DNA of 64,000 nucleotides from positions 62,001 through 126,000 of the forward strand of contig CBDFHV010000083.1 of assembly GCA_965247705.1 (NCBI GenBank), written 5' to 3'. Positions 35,646 through 44,947 of the stretch are shown here, one piece after another; the first letter of the stretch is position 1; every line of letters begins with the position of its first letter. Position numbers and translations under genes: made by a program. The notes beneath the pieces were generated by a model. That model was not told the origin of the DNA. It did no database searches and saw only the letters and a program-made list of their open reading frames with translations. This stretch comes from CBDFHV01 sp965247705 (GTDB lineage: Bacteria > Pseudomonadota > Alphaproteobacteria > Rhodospirillales > CAMCUA01).

Positions 35646-36420
35646 GCCGAGTTCCGAAAAATTCATGATCGAGATCAAGGATCTCCATAAGCACTACGGG
35701 GATCTGGAGGCCGTGCGTGGTGTCACGCTGGAAGTGACCCGTGGCGAGGTGGTGGTAATCATTGGGCCCAGCGGTTGCGGCAAGTCCACGTTCCTCCGCT
35801 GTATCAACCTGCTGGAGCATCCCACCGCTGGCACCATTCGCGTCGGCGAGGACCATATGGACTTCGGCACCAAAGAGAAGCGGACCAGAATGCCGCCGAA
35901 CCAGGCATTGGCCAATTTTCGCTCCCACATCGGCATGGTGTTTCAGCAGTTCGATCTCTTTCCCCACCGGACGGCCATCGAGAACGTCATGGAGGGACCC
36001 CTGGTGGTGAAGGGCCAGCCCTATGACGACGTTCATGCCAGTGCGAGCGAACTTCTGGCCAAGGTGGGCCTTAGCGACAAGGAAGGGATCTACCCGCGCA
36101 ACCTGTCAGGCGGTCAGCAGCAGCGGGTCGCCATCGCCCGGGCCCTGGCCATGGAACCGCGGGTCACCCTGTTCGACGAGGTAACCTCGGCCCTGGATCC
36201 GGAACTCGTCGGCGAAGTGCTGATGGTGATGAAGAAGCTGGCCGAGGAAGGCACGACCATGATCGTCGTCACCCACGAAATGGGCTTCGCCCAGGACGTG
36301 GCCCATCGTGTGGTCTTCATGGACGAAGGCAAGTTCGTCGAGGACGGACCGCCGGGGCAGGTTCTGGTCAACCCGGAGAACCCGCGGACCAAGTCGTTCC
36401 TCACCCGCTTCCTGCACTGA
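35638..36420 (+). CDS. amino acid ABC transporter ATP-binding protein (GlnQ family)
   Basis: A 260-residue ATPase. Walker A is GPSGCGKST, Q-loop region VFQQFDLFPH, signature LSGGQQQR, Walker B VTLFDEVTSALD (with Glu of DE), and the switch His in VVTHEMGFA. It energises the permease encoded just upstream. Overlapping genes indicate translational coupling. Convergent with the SDR gene across a GC-rich hairpin. Confidence 0.93.
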   Translation: MSEPSSEKFMIEIKDLHKHYGDLEAVRGVTLEVTRGEVVVIIGPSGCGKSTFLRCINLLEHPTAGTIRVGEDHMDFGTKEKRTRMPPNQALANFRSHIGMVFQQFDLFPHRTAIENVMEGPLVVKGQPYDDVHASASELLAKVGLSDKEGIYPRNLSGGQQQRVAIARALAMEPRVTLFDEVTSALDPELVGEVLMVMKKLAEEGTTMIVVTHEMGFAQDVAHRVVFMDEGKFVEDGPPGQVLVNPENPRTKSFLTRFLH

Positions 36421-36442
36421 CGGTCAGAATCCTGACGCGTCG

Positions 36443-36468
36443 AAGGGCCGGCCCCGGGCCGGCTCCTT
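36443..36468. terminator. bidirectional hairpin between convergent ATPase and SDR genes
   Basis: GCCGGCCC (36447-36454) pairs with GGGCCGGC (36456-36463), extended by AAGG/CCTT at the edges. Its location 26 bp after one stop and just before the other makes a terminator role likely, although no long T run follows. Confidence 0.6.
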
Positions 36469-36472
36469 GGCA

Positions 36473-37240
36473 TTACAGCCTGCCGCAATCGACCTTGATG
36501 TGCACGGCCGTCACCGCGCGCGCGGCGTCGCTGGCCAGGAACGTGACCATGGAGGCGACCTCGTCGGGATCGACCGTCCGCCGCAGGGCCGCCTGATCCC
36601 GGTAGTGGGTTTGCCACACCTCTTCCGCCGGCTTGCCGAGCCGTTGGGCCTGCAATTCCACGCTGTTGTTCATCAGATCCGTCGCCACGGCGCCGGGGCA
36701 GACATCGTTGATCCGAATGCCCAGCGGTCCCAGTTCCTGGGCCAGAGCCTCGGTCAGGCCGGTGATGGCGAACTTGCTGGCCACGTAGTCGGTGCGGGTC
36801 GGGCGCGCGCCGTGCAGGGCGTCGCGGGACGAGATGTTGACGATGGCGCCACCCTGGCGCTTGAGAAGGGGGATGGCGTATTTGATGCAGGCCACCAGCC
36901 CGCGCAGATTGATGGCGATTGTCTCGTCCCAGACCCTCAGGTCCATATCCTCCAAGGACTTTCGCCCGCCGCCCGTGCCGGCGTTATTGACCAGCACGTC
37001 GAGCCGCCCATGGGCGTCCTCGCAGGCCTTCATCAGGGCGATTACGTCGTCTTCCCGGGCCACGTCCGTGACCACCGCCACGCCGCCCACTTCCTTGGCC
37101 ACCGCTTCCAGCGGCTCCTTGCGCCGTCCGGCGACCACGACACGGCAGCCTTCCCAGGCCAGGGAGCGGGCGATGGCCGCGCCTATGCCCGTGCCGCCTC
37201 CGGTCACCACTGCGGCCTTGCCGTCGAGCGAACCCGTCAT
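36473..37240 (-). CDS. short-chain dehydrogenase/reductase
   Basis: A 255-residue classical SDR. The cofactor loop is TGGGTGIG, NNAG is present in VLVNNAGTGG, the catalytic Ser is in NISSRDA and the Tyr-Lys pair in YVASK. An Arg-rich AGRRKE after strand 2 suggests preference for NADP(H). Substrate unknown; the neighbourhood suggests a catabolic alcohol or hydroxy acid. ATG 37240 has AGGAGGA-like sequence upstream. Confidence 0.9.
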   Translation of the reverse strand: MTGSLDGKAAVVTGGGTGIGAAIARSLAWEGCRVVVAGRRKEPLEAVAKEVGGVAVVTDVAREDDVIALMKACEDAHGRLDVLVNNAGTGGGRKSLEDMDLRVWDETIAINLRGLVACIKYAIPLLKRQGGAIVNISSRDALHGARPTRTDYVASKFAITGLTEALAQELGPLGIRINDVCPGAVATDLMNNSVELQAQRLGKPAEEVWQTHYRDQAALRRTVDPDEVASMVTFLASDAARAVTAVHIKVDCGRL

Positions 37241-37373
37241 CCTGTCCTCCTTGCCCGGTCCGAACTGGCGGCGTACCTACCACGGCGGCGGGGGCAAGGC
37301 CATCGGCCGCGATTTGACCGGCATCGAGGGCGATGCGAAGATCGCCCCCTCCCCTGAGCCAACGAGTACCAAG

Positions 37374-38471
37374 ATGGTCGCAATTCAAGAATTGACCGCC
37401 TCCCCGGCCGAAAACATCGCCATTCCGCCCGGCCCGCGGCGCCCCGCCGCCGGGCCCAGCGTGTGGACCGGCAACCGGATGGCGGCCGGCGACGACTGGA
37501 TCTATCGCCTGACCGACGGCCATGTCGCCGAACTTGAAGGCGCGGTGCATCGTGTCCGCGAGAGAGGCCTGGAGGTTCTCGATGTGTCGCGGACCGATTT
37601 TCCCCTGCCGACCCTGGGACCGGTGTTGGCGGAACTGAGCCGCGAGATCGTCGACGGCCGCGGCTTCGTCCTGATCGAGGGGGTTCCCGTCACCCGCTAC
37701 GACCGCCTGGGGGCGGCCCTTGCCTTCTGGGGCGTGGGGCTTCACCTTGGCGATCCCGTCTCCCAGAACGGCAAGGGTCATTTGCTTGGCCATGTGAAGG
37801 ATCTGGGTTACGCTCGCGGCGATCCCAACTTCCGGGGGTATCAGACCAGCGAGTCCCTGAGCTACCACACCGACAGTTGCGACATCGTCGGGCTCATGTG
37901 CCTGGCAAAATCCAAGGCGGGTGGATTGAGCAGCATCGTCAGTTCCGCCGCCGTCCACAACGAGATCCTGCGTCGCCGTCCGGATCTGCTGGAAGCGCTG
38001 TACCAGTCCTTTTACATCTCGCGCATCAACGAAGTGCCCAAGGGCCAGAGGCCCTGGTTCCCCATGCCGGTGTTCAATGACCACGCCGGTCACATCACCA
38101 GCATGTATCCGCGCCGCGACATGCGCATGGGCCACAAGCTGCCGGGCGTGCCGCCGCTGTCTGACCTGCAACTCGCGGCCCTGGCCCTGCTTGACGATGT
38201 CTGCGAGGAACTGAGCTTGAAGATGGAAATCGAGCTCGGCGACATGCAGTTCCTCCACAATCACGCCATCTACCACGGCCGCACGGCCTACGAGGACTGG
38301 CCCGAGCCGGAACGCCGGCGCCACATGCTGCGGCTGTGGCTGTCATCGCCCCGGGGGCGGGAACTGCCCGGCCATTTCGCCGCCCGCTACGGCCCCCTGG
38401 ACGTGGGCGCCGTGCGCGGCGGCATCGTCTGCCCCGGGACGCGGCACTGCGCGCCCCTCGAGGCGGAATAG
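37374..38471 (+). CDS. TauD/TfdA-family Fe(II)/2-oxoglutarate dioxygenase
   Basis: A 365-residue dioxygenase. The facial triad is visible as His and Asp in YHTDSCD (about residue 165) and the distal His in HNHAIYHGRTAYED, with the 2-oxoglutarate Arg in RRHMLRLWLS. Length is above TauD, with an extra N-terminal domain, as in the TauD-domain proteins of gamma-butyrobetaine hydroxylase type. The ATG at 37374 is used; no strong SD precedes it. It is followed 19 bp later by a second dioxygenase on the same strand. Confidence 0.85.
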   Translation: MVAIQELTASPAENIAIPPGPRRPAAGPSVWTGNRMAAGDDWIYRLTDGHVAELEGAVHRVRERGLEVLDVSRTDFPLPTLGPVLAELSREIVDGRGFVLIEGVPVTRYDRLGAALAFWGVGLHLGDPVSQNGKGHLLGHVKDLGYARGDPNFRGYQTSESLSYHTDSCDIVGLMCLAKSKAGGLSSIVSSAAVHNEILRRRPDLLEALYQSFYISRINEVPKGQRPWFPMPVFNDHAGHITSMYPRRDMRMGHKLPGVPPLSDLQLAALALLDDVCEELSLKMEIELGDMQFLHNHAIYHGRTAYEDWPEPERRRHMLRLWLSSPRGRELPGHFAARYGPLDVGAVRGGIVCPGTRHCAPLEAE

Positions 38472-38490
38472 TCGGGGCGGGAAAAGAGCT

Positions 38491-39333
38491 TTGGCCGTAT
38501 CCTTCCACCCCTTGTCCGATGTCCTTGGCCTGGAAGTCCGGGGCATCGACCTCGGCCAGCCGCTGGACGATGGCGGTATCGCTACCCTGCGGCGCGCCCT
38601 GGCCGAGAACGTGATCCTGGCGTTCCCCGATCAGCATGCGATGACGGTACCTCAGCAGATCGCCTTCAGCCGCCGCTTCGGGGACCTGGACGTGGACAGC
38701 CTCTCCACCTACACCCATCCCGAATACCCGGAGATATTCCTGGTCTCCAACGTCAAACGAGACGGGGAATACATCGGCGCCCGGGTCAACCCGGCCTGGC
38801 ACGGCGACGGCCAGTATTTGGAGCGGCCCACGTTCGGCTCGCTGCTCCATGCCCACGAAGTACCCGACGGCGAGGGCGACACGCGCTTCGCCAACATGTA
38901 CGCCGCCTACGAGGCCCTGCCCGAACCCCGGAAGCGCCGGATCGCGGGCCGGCGGGTCATCCACAGCCGGGTGAAGACATTCGACATCACCTTCCCCAAT
39001 TGGCCACCGCTGACCGAGGCGGAGAAGGCAACCATGCCGGACGTGTCCCACCCCCTGGTGCGCACCCATCCGGATACCGGCCGCAAGTGCCTCTACGTGG
39101 GCGGCAATTCAGCCTGGAACATCGAAGGCATGGACCAGGACGAGGGACAGGCGCTGATCCGCGAGATGCGCGATTTCGCCACCCAGGACCGCTTCGTCTA
39201 CCAGCACCGCTGGCACGTGGGCGACGCCCTGATGTGGGACAACCGCTGCTCCATGCACCTACCGCCCCAGGTGGATGCGTTGCACCGGCGCACCATGTTC
39301 CGCACCACCATCAAGGGCGACCGGCCGGTTTAA
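38491..39333 (+). CDS. TauD-family Fe(II)/2-oxoglutarate dioxygenase
   Basis: A 280-residue TauD-like enzyme. The triad is His and Asp in WHGDGQY and the distal His in NRCSMHLPP; the Arg for 2-oxoglutarate is in RRTMFRTTI. The family hydroxylates taurine, 2,4-D-like acids or related carboxylates to release sulfite or an alcohol. The best start is the TTG at 38491 with a purine-rich GGGAAAAGAG upstream. It shares an operon with the dioxygenase before it. Confidence 0.85.
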   Translation: MAVSFHPLSDVLGLEVRGIDLGQPLDDGGIATLRRALAENVILAFPDQHAMTVPQQIAFSRRFGDLDVDSLSTYTHPEYPEIFLVSNVKRDGEYIGARVNPAWHGDGQYLERPTFGSLLHAHEVPDGEGDTRFANMYAAYEALPEPRKRRIAGRRVIHSRVKTFDITFPNWPPLTEAEKATMPDVSHPLVRTHPDTGRKCLYVGGNSAWNIEGMDQDEGQALIREMRDFATQDRFVYQHRWHVGDALMWDNRCSMHLPPQVDALHRRTMFRTTIKGDRPV

Positions 39334-39343
39334 GTCCACTGCG

Positions 39344-40354
39344 TCAATCGATTGCATGCTCTTTCGCCATGCGGACCACGGCCCCGGCGTCGAAGTCATT
39401 GATGGCGTCCGCGTAGTCGTTGGTGAAATAGGCGGTGGCCGGGCGGCGGGTGCCGATGGCCCCGGTATTCAGCATGAACTCCTGCCAGTTGGCCATGCCG
39501 TCCTCGGGGATGTAGCCCCAGCGGCCGTCGGACGTGTCGTCCACCCGCTGGTTCTCGAGGCGGGTGCGCAGCGCCGCGATGTCTCGGCGGCAGGCGTAGT
39601 CCTCCTCGCCGGCCTTCGGCGCGGAGGTGGGCACGTTGCGCCAGGCGAGCTTCAAGGCCACTTCCGGATTGGCGGCGCAAAAAACGCACCCCTTGGCCAC
39701 CGCCCGCGCCAGGCGCGCCAGCACGCCGCCCCGCTCTTGCAGCCGCTTGCGGGTGGAAAACAGGCAGGCGGACGGCGTTAGCGCGTCCACGGTCGTTGCC
39801 GGCAGGCGTCGCAGGGGAATGCCCGTGGCCTCGAAATGGCCGACCAGCACGTCGAGGAGCCAGATGGACGACAGGGTGCCGTCCCGCAGGGCTTCCACCA
39901 TTTCGTCGGCCTCATAGGAACCCTTGTGCCGATAGACCTTGAAGGACACCTCCTGGTCCGCCTCGATCCCCTCCGACATTAGGGTCGCCCGGGCGAACGG
40001 TTTGTGGTCGAGGGCGAACAGGCCAACGGTGGTGCCCTTGAGGTCGTCGAGGGTGCGCGCCGGGCTCCCTTCCGGCACCACGAAGGCGCGATTCTGGTGA
40101 CGTACGTAAGCCGAGAAGGGAATCAAGTCATTGCCCTTGTCCGTCTCGAGAAAGGCGAACACCGTGTTGACGAAGCACAGGTCCCCCCGACCCGACTCCA
40201 CCCCTTCATAGGCGGCGCTGGGAATTCCGCAATCCTCGATGGTCACGCTAAGCCCCTCCTCGGCGGCGAAGCCCAGGGGATCGATCAGGAACACGGGCGC
40301 CAGTGGCGGGGTCAGATGGGGAAACGGTGACAGGAGGTGGACGGAATCGGGCAT
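39344..40354 (-). CDS. NMT1/THI5-like (SsuA/ThiY-type) substrate-binding protein, no signal peptide
   Basis: A 336-residue periplasmic-binding-fold protein. Typical segments are GFAAEEGLSVTIEDCG, ESGRGDLCFVN, LDDLKGTTVGLFALDHKPFA and ADEMVEALRDGTLSSIWL. The N-terminus MPDSVHLLSPFPH at ATG 40354 (AAGGAAG upstream) is not a signal peptide, so it is either cytoplasmic or its start is mis-set. Such proteins feed sulfonate, pyrimidine or nitrile-type ABC systems; none is adjacent. It lies tail to tail with the TauD-like gene, 10 bp apart, so a sulfonate-type substrate is possible. Confidence 0.75.
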   Translation of the reverse strand: MPDSVHLLSPFPHLTPPLAPVFLIDPLGFAAEEGLSVTIEDCGIPSAAYEGVESGRGDLCFVNTVFAFLETDKGNDLIPFSAYVRHQNRAFVVPEGSPARTLDDLKGTTVGLFALDHKPFARATLMSEGIEADQEVSFKVYRHKGSYEADEMVEALRDGTLSSIWLLDVLVGHFEATGIPLRRLPATTVDALTPSACLFSTRKRLQERGGVLARLARAVAKGCVFCAANPEVALKLAWRNVPTSAPKAGEEDYACRRDIAALRTRLENQRVDDTSDGRWGYIPEDGMANWQEFMLNTGAIGTRRPATAYFTNDYADAINDFDAGAVVRMAKEHAID

Positions 40355-40529
40355 GGCGCTTCCTTTGGCTGGAAATTGTGGCGCGGGTTGCCGTTGGTGC
40401 CGCGAGATCGGCGCGACAAGCAATGGGCAAGTATACCTGTGGATAATGCCGGCAACTCGCCATTTCGGATATGCTCGGAAGGTGGGGGATTATCAATTCC
40501 ATAGAATTCTTGCCATCGGGAGAAAAACA

Positions 40530-41039
40530 TTGCGCATCAACGCGCTATTAGCGTTCGTTGCCCTGAATGTCGTGGCCGCGTCAACGCCTGCCTGGACGGC
40601 TGAATTGCCGCCGCCGCGGGAAACCGTCATCCTCACCGTGTCCGGTGCCATCACGGTGAAAAATAGTCCCGACGGCGCCCGTTTCGACCAGCCCATGCTG
40701 GAGCGCCTCGGGGTCGCCACGATCCGGTCCACGACACCCTGGACCGACGGCGTGACGGAGTTCGAAGGCGTGCCGGCGAAAGCAGTCCTGGAGGCGGTGG
40801 GCGCCTCGGGTACTACCGTCGTCGCCAATGCCATCAACGACTACCAGTCGCGGATTCCCCTGTCCGACTTCACGGACTACGCGGTGCTCCTTGCCTTTAA
40901 GGTCAATGGCAAGATCTTGACACGGCGCGACAAAGGGCCCCTGTGGATCGTCTATCCCATGGACGATCATCCACCCAAGTTCCGGTCCATATGGAGCAAC
41001 CGTTCCGTCTGGCAGATGAACGAACTGGTTGTCGAGTAA
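40530..41039 (+). CDS. small periplasmic molybdopterin-oxidoreductase-like domain protein
   Basis: A 169-residue exported protein. TTG 40530 follows GGGAGA by 6 nt and opens directly into a signal peptide ending PAWTA before ELPPP; upstream codons do not add anything sensible. The body resembles the oxidoreductase molybdopterin-binding fold (TVSGAIT, FDQPMLERLGV, FEGVPAKAVLEAVGA, NGKILTRRDKGPLWIVYPMDD) but is about half size and lacks an evident cofactor Cys, so it is probably non-catalytic. Its stop overlaps the start of a hybrid kinase, suggesting that it is the periplasmic sensor partner. Confidence 0.75.
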   Translation: MRINALLAFVALNVVAASTPAWTAELPPPRETVILTVSGAITVKNSPDGARFDQPMLERLGVATIRSTTPWTDGVTEFEGVPAKAVLEAVGASGTTVVANAINDYQSRIPLSDFTDYAVLLAFKVNGKILTRRDKGPLWIVYPMDDHPPKFRSIWSNRSVWQMNELVVE

Positions 41040-44000
41040 GCCTTTGCGCGGCGCTCGTATATACGCGTTAATCGGTTTGGTGATCGTCGCTTTCGGGCTC
41101 GGTCTGCGGTTCACCACCGACGGGGTCGAGGAGCTCAAGCAATCGATCGTCGCCGGGCGAACGGCCGCTGGATTGTTTGTCGTCGCCCAAGCGGAGGAGG
41201 AGTTGCTCCGACTCCTTTTGGCGTTGAGCCACCGCCGCGATGACGTCTCGGAAGAGGCAGCGGCGGAAATCGCATTGCGGCTCGACGTTTTCTGGAGTCG
41301 CGTGGCGCTCCTGGAGGAAGGCTGGACCGTCCAACACGTCGCTGCGTATCCCCACCACGAAGCCCTGCTATTCGACCTGAAGACCGCTCTAGCGCAAGCG
41401 GACGACATCCTGGCAAGATTTGAGCCGGGGGACACCCTGGCCGTCGAAAATCGCCTGGCGCCGTTCGTCCTGCCATTGAGGCGACTGTCCCAGGCGGTCA
41501 TTGAATCCGACGGCCAGAATCGGGCGGCCGCCGTTGAGCGCGCTGGTTCCACGTTCCTGTTTGTCGAGCTTACCTTCGCGGGGATCTTCGCCCTCGGCCT
41601 CGCCGTCGCGTGGATAATGATCCGCCAAGTGCGAATAAATGAGGTACGCCTGCATGAGCGAAACCAAGCCGAGGCGGCGCTGCATGAGAGCGAAGCGCGC
41701 TTTCGCAGCGTGTTCGAGGAGTCGCCTATTGCCGCCGCGTTGGCAACGCCGGACGGAAAGTATATCCGGGTCAATCGGGCGTTCTGCGAGCTTCTCGGCT
41801 ACCAGGAATCCGAACTCGTCGGTCAGCCATTTCTGAATTTCACCCATCCCGAGGACCGGGAACGGAACCTGGTTCTCCGGCAGAACCTTGGCCGGGACAG
41901 CAAACACACGTTCGAGATGGAGAAACGCTACCTGCGCAAGGACGAGCAGTGGATCTGGGTGGATCTGAAAGTTACGCAAGTGCGTGACGCATCGGGGCAG
42001 GATATCTACACCATCGGCCAGCACGTGAATATCACGGAACGCAAGCGGGTCGAGGAGGCGCTGCGGGAAAGCGAACTGAACTTCCGCAATCTGATCGAAG
42101 GGTCGTTGCAGGGAATTGTCATCCACGACGGCAATCGACCGCTATTCGTCAATCGTGCCCTCGCCGACATGTTCGGATACGACTCATCGGATCAGGTCGA
42201 GGATCTGGATATTCTCGTCGCGCCCCATGATCGGGAACGCCTTCAGGGCTACCGCGCCGAACGCATCCTCGGTCGTGACGCGCCCAGCCGATACGAGTTC
42301 GAAGGCATTCGCCGGGACGGCGAACCGGTCCACGTTAGTGCCACGGCACGGGTGGTGAACTGGCAAGGACGGCGCACGGTCCAGGTGGCCCTGCTCGACG
42401 TAACCGAACGGGTACGGGCCGAGAGGGCACTTCAGGAAAGCGAGGAGGCGTTCCGGGACATCATCGAAGGGTCGCTGCAAGGATCCTACGTCCATGAGAA
42501 CTCGCGGCTGCTGTTCGTCAATCGGGCGCTGGCGGAAATATTCGGCTACGGCTCGGCCGAGGAGTTGATGGAAATTGGGGATATTTCCTGCCTCATCGAT
42601 CCCGAATATCTCCCACGCATGGAGGGTTACAGAGAGCGGCGCCAGAAGGGCGAGCCCGCCCCGAGCCGCTACGAGTTCACCGGACTTTGCAAGGACGGTT
42701 CCCGCATCACCCTCGACATGACGGTCCGAACCGTGAACTGGCATGGGCAGCAGGCCATCCAATGCTTTGTCTTGGACGTCACCGCCAACAAGCGCGCCGA
42801 GGAGGATCTGCGGACCGCCATGGCCGCGGTGGAAAACGCGAGCCGCGCCAAATCAGAATTTCTGTCTTCCATGAGCCACGAACTGCGCACGCCCATGAAC
42901 GCCATTCTGGGCTTTGCCCAATTGCTGGAAAGCGGCGGCGCGAGATCGTTGGACGATAGGCAACGGCGCTTTGTGTCCCAGATCCTGACCGCCAGTCGCC
43001 ATCTGTTGTCGCTGATCGACGAGGTGCTGGACCTCGCGCGTATCGAGGCAGGCAGTCTGCAGGTGAATATCGAAACCGTGGCTCCCGGTTCGATCATCGG
43101 GGAGTGCGTCGAACTCACCTGCGTATTGGCCGAGGAACGATCCATCCGCGTCATCGACAAGACCGCGGAAGAAAGAATGCCGCCCATCCTCGCTGACGGC
43201 CAGCGGTTCCGCCAGGTGCTTCTCAACCTTCTGTCGAATGCCATCAAATACAATTGCGACGATGGGTTCGTCGTCATTGGCACGGAAAAGACCGACGGCG
43301 CAAATCTGCGCCTCATCGTTCAGGATTCGGGGCCGGGCATCCCAGAATCGGCGCGGGAACAGATTTTCGAACCGTTTCACCGATTGACATCGACCGGCAA
43401 CGCGGTCGAAGGCACGGGGGTCGGCCTCACCATCAGCAAACGACTGATCGGCATGATGAATGGCGGCCTCGGTTTCCGAAGCGTGGAAGGAGAAGGCAGC
43501 ACGTTCTGGATCGATCTCCCGATTTCCGAATTCAAGGTGGTCGAAGTCGGCAGCGGCGCTCGGCCCTTGTCCCCTGCCGCCTCAAAGGATGTTGATGGCG
43601 GCGATGAGGGGAAGACCGTACTTTATGTCGAAGATAACCCTACCAACCTCGCCCTGATGGAGGAAGTCATCGGTATGGCGGGAAACCTCCGCATGATTTC
43701 CGCCCACACGGCCGAGTTGGGCTTGCAGTTGGCGCGTACGCAGCATCCGGACTTGATCCTCATGGATATGAACCTACCCGGCATGAACGGCGTCGAAGCG
43801 CTTCACCATCTCCGCGACGATCCGTCGACAGGAGGTATTCCCGTAATCGCCTTGACCGCCCACGCCATGCGCGCGGACATCGCGCGGGGACTCGAGGCGG
43901 GGTTCGATGCCTACCTGTCGAAACCCATTGACGTCTCGAAGATCCTGTCCACCGTGCGCGGCGCCCTGAAGAAGTCCAGTTCACCGCCCCTCGCAGGCTG

Positions 44001-44070
44001 CCGGACGGGTGATTCAAAGAGTGCGGGCCGGCTCCCCGAAGCGCCCCTTGCGCGCCGCGGAAATCCGTGA
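41029..44070 (+). CDS. hybrid sensor histidine kinase with three PAS domains and a receiver
   Basis: A 1013-residue membrane kinase. Membrane segments lie near residues 10-28 and 181-203 with a helical periplasmic domain between. Three PAS domains follow (about 225-340, 345-460, 465-590), each ending in a VTER/ITER-like helix. The kinase core has SHELRTPMNA (His near 615), NLLSNAIKYN, DSGPGIPES and GTGVGLTISKRL. The C-terminal receiver (about 858-975) has the phospho-acceptor Asp in LILMDMNLPG and Lys in YLSKPID. Starts at TTG 41029, overlapping the preceding gene by 11 bases. PAS2 and PAS3 are close relatives (both start FRxxIEGSLQG), an internal duplication. Confidence 0.92.
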   Translation: MSSKPLRGARIYALIGLVIVAFGLGLRFTTDGVEELKQSIVAGRTAAGLFVVAQAEEELLRLLLALSHRRDDVSEEAAAEIALRLDVFWSRVALLEEGWTVQHVAAYPHHEALLFDLKTALAQADDILARFEPGDTLAVENRLAPFVLPLRRLSQAVIESDGQNRAAAVERAGSTFLFVELTFAGIFALGLAVAWIMIRQVRINEVRLHERNQAEAALHESEARFRSVFEESPIAAALATPDGKYIRVNRAFCELLGYQESELVGQPFLNFTHPEDRERNLVLRQNLGRDSKHTFEMEKRYLRKDEQWIWVDLKVTQVRDASGQDIYTIGQHVNITERKRVEEALRESELNFRNLIEGSLQGIVIHDGNRPLFVNRALADMFGYDSSDQVEDLDILVAPHDRERLQGYRAERILGRDAPSRYEFEGIRRDGEPVHVSATARVVNWQGRRTVQVALLDVTERVRAERALQESEEAFRDIIEGSLQGSYVHENSRLLFVNRALAEIFGYGSAEELMEIGDISCLIDPEYLPRMEGYRERRQKGEPAPSRYEFTGLCKDGSRITLDMTVRTVNWHGQQAIQCFVLDVTANKRAEEDLRTAMAAVENASRAKSEFLSSMSHELRTPMNAILGFAQLLESGGARSLDDRQRRFVSQILTASRHLLSLIDEVLDLARIEAGSLQVNIETVAPGSIIGECVELTCVLAEERSIRVIDKTAEERMPPILADGQRFRQVLLNLLSNAIKYNCDDGFVVIGTEKTDGANLRLIVQDSGPGIPESAREQIFEPFHRLTSTGNAVEGTGVGLTISKRLIGMMNGGLGFRSVEGEGSTFWIDLPISEFKVVEVGSGARPLSPAASKDVDGGDEGKTVLYVEDNPTNLALMEEVIGMAGNLRMISAHTAELGLQLARTQHPDLILMDMNLPGMNGVEALHHLRDDPSTGGIPVIALTAHAMRADIARGLEAGFDAYLSKPIDVSKILSTVRGALKKSSSPPLAGCRTGDSKSAGRLPEAPLARRGNP

Positions 44071-44240
44071 TTTCGCTTGAACTCCCTTGCTGATGGCTCC
44101 ATTGTCCGTTGGCGAATGGTTGCACATGGTAGTTGGCGTATCCGTGTCGTCGACCGAAGGCCCGGCCGAGTTACCCTCTTGCAATGTGGAACCGGAGTAG
44201 CTTGCGGGTTCGCATGACGTGGTAAAGAGAGGAGAAGGCC

Positions 44241-44450
44241 ATGGCTTCCGGAACGGTGAAATGGTTCAATCCCGTCAAAGGGTACGGGTTCGTGAGTCCC
44301 GACGACGGCTCCAGAGATGTGTTTATCCATATTTCCGCCGTTGAACGGGCCGGACTGAAGACCCTGCAGGAAGGCCAAAAAGTGGACTATGACCTCGTGC
44401 CCGGCCGCAACGGAAAATCGGCGGCGGAAAATCTCGTCATCGTTGACTGA
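44241..44450 (+). CDS. cold-shock domain protein (CspA family)
   Basis: A 69-residue single OB-fold protein that binds single-stranded RNA/DNA. RNP1 is KGYGFV and RNP2 is DVFIHI; the start MASGTVKWFNPVKGYG is typical, and GAGAGGAGAAGG precedes the ATG. It acts as an RNA chaperone. The 170 bp upstream has no gene and may be a structured leader. Confidence 0.96.
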   Translation: MASGTVKWFNPVKGYGFVSPDDGSRDVFIHISAVERAGLKTLQEGQKVDYDLVPGRNGKSAAENLVIVD

Positions 44451-44663
44451 ACTGGTCCTCCGACGTTCCTGTTCGCGCGCCGCGACTCCCGTGGAGGGCG
44501 TGTGCGGCACGAATAGACCGCGCGCGGCGCATAGTGCCGCAACCTAAGCCCCGCAACGGTCGCGTCGGCGGGAATATTCGACTGCCGCGAACGGAGTCGT
44601 CGCTTTGCGACGTGCGCCTCGCGCCCGGCACGAGGAACAGAATTCCGGATCGAAAGGAAACCC

Positions 44664-44849
44664 ATGGCCCGAAGACCTAATTACCGGTTTGAACGTATAG
44701 AGCGCGAGCGCGCCAAGTCGGCCAAGAAGGAGGCGCGTCTGCAGGCGAAAAAAGACCGAAAAGACTTGAAGAGCCCTGAAGAAGCGGCGGGAGACGGGGT
44801 CGAGGCCGACGGTCCTCCCGGCACCGATACCGACACCGAGACGCCCTGA
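44664..44849 (+). CDS. small highly charged conserved protein
   Basis: A 61-residue protein with a basic first half (RFERIERERAKSAKKEARLQAKKDRKD, predicted coiled coil) and an acidic Thr/Asp-rich tail. AAAGGAAA precedes the ATG at good spacing. Similar small proteins are common in alphaproteobacteria, but no function is known to me. It is 213 bp downstream of the cold-shock gene. Confidence 0.7.
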   Translation: MARRPNYRFERIERERAKSAKKEARLQAKKDRKDLKSPEEAAGDGVEADGPPGTDTDTETP

Positions 44850-44947
44850 CGAGGCGCTGTTCCAAGGCGACCTCCCCGGTCGGCCTCGTGGCCTGATTCA
44901 GATCGCGATTCGGCGCATTGCATGCACCGGATTTCGGAAACCGAGGG

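Noticed and set aside
44451..44663. Minus-strand frame of up to 92 codons opposite the cold-shock region
   Set aside because: Arg-rich product without SD or family; probably the leader of the small gene at 44664.
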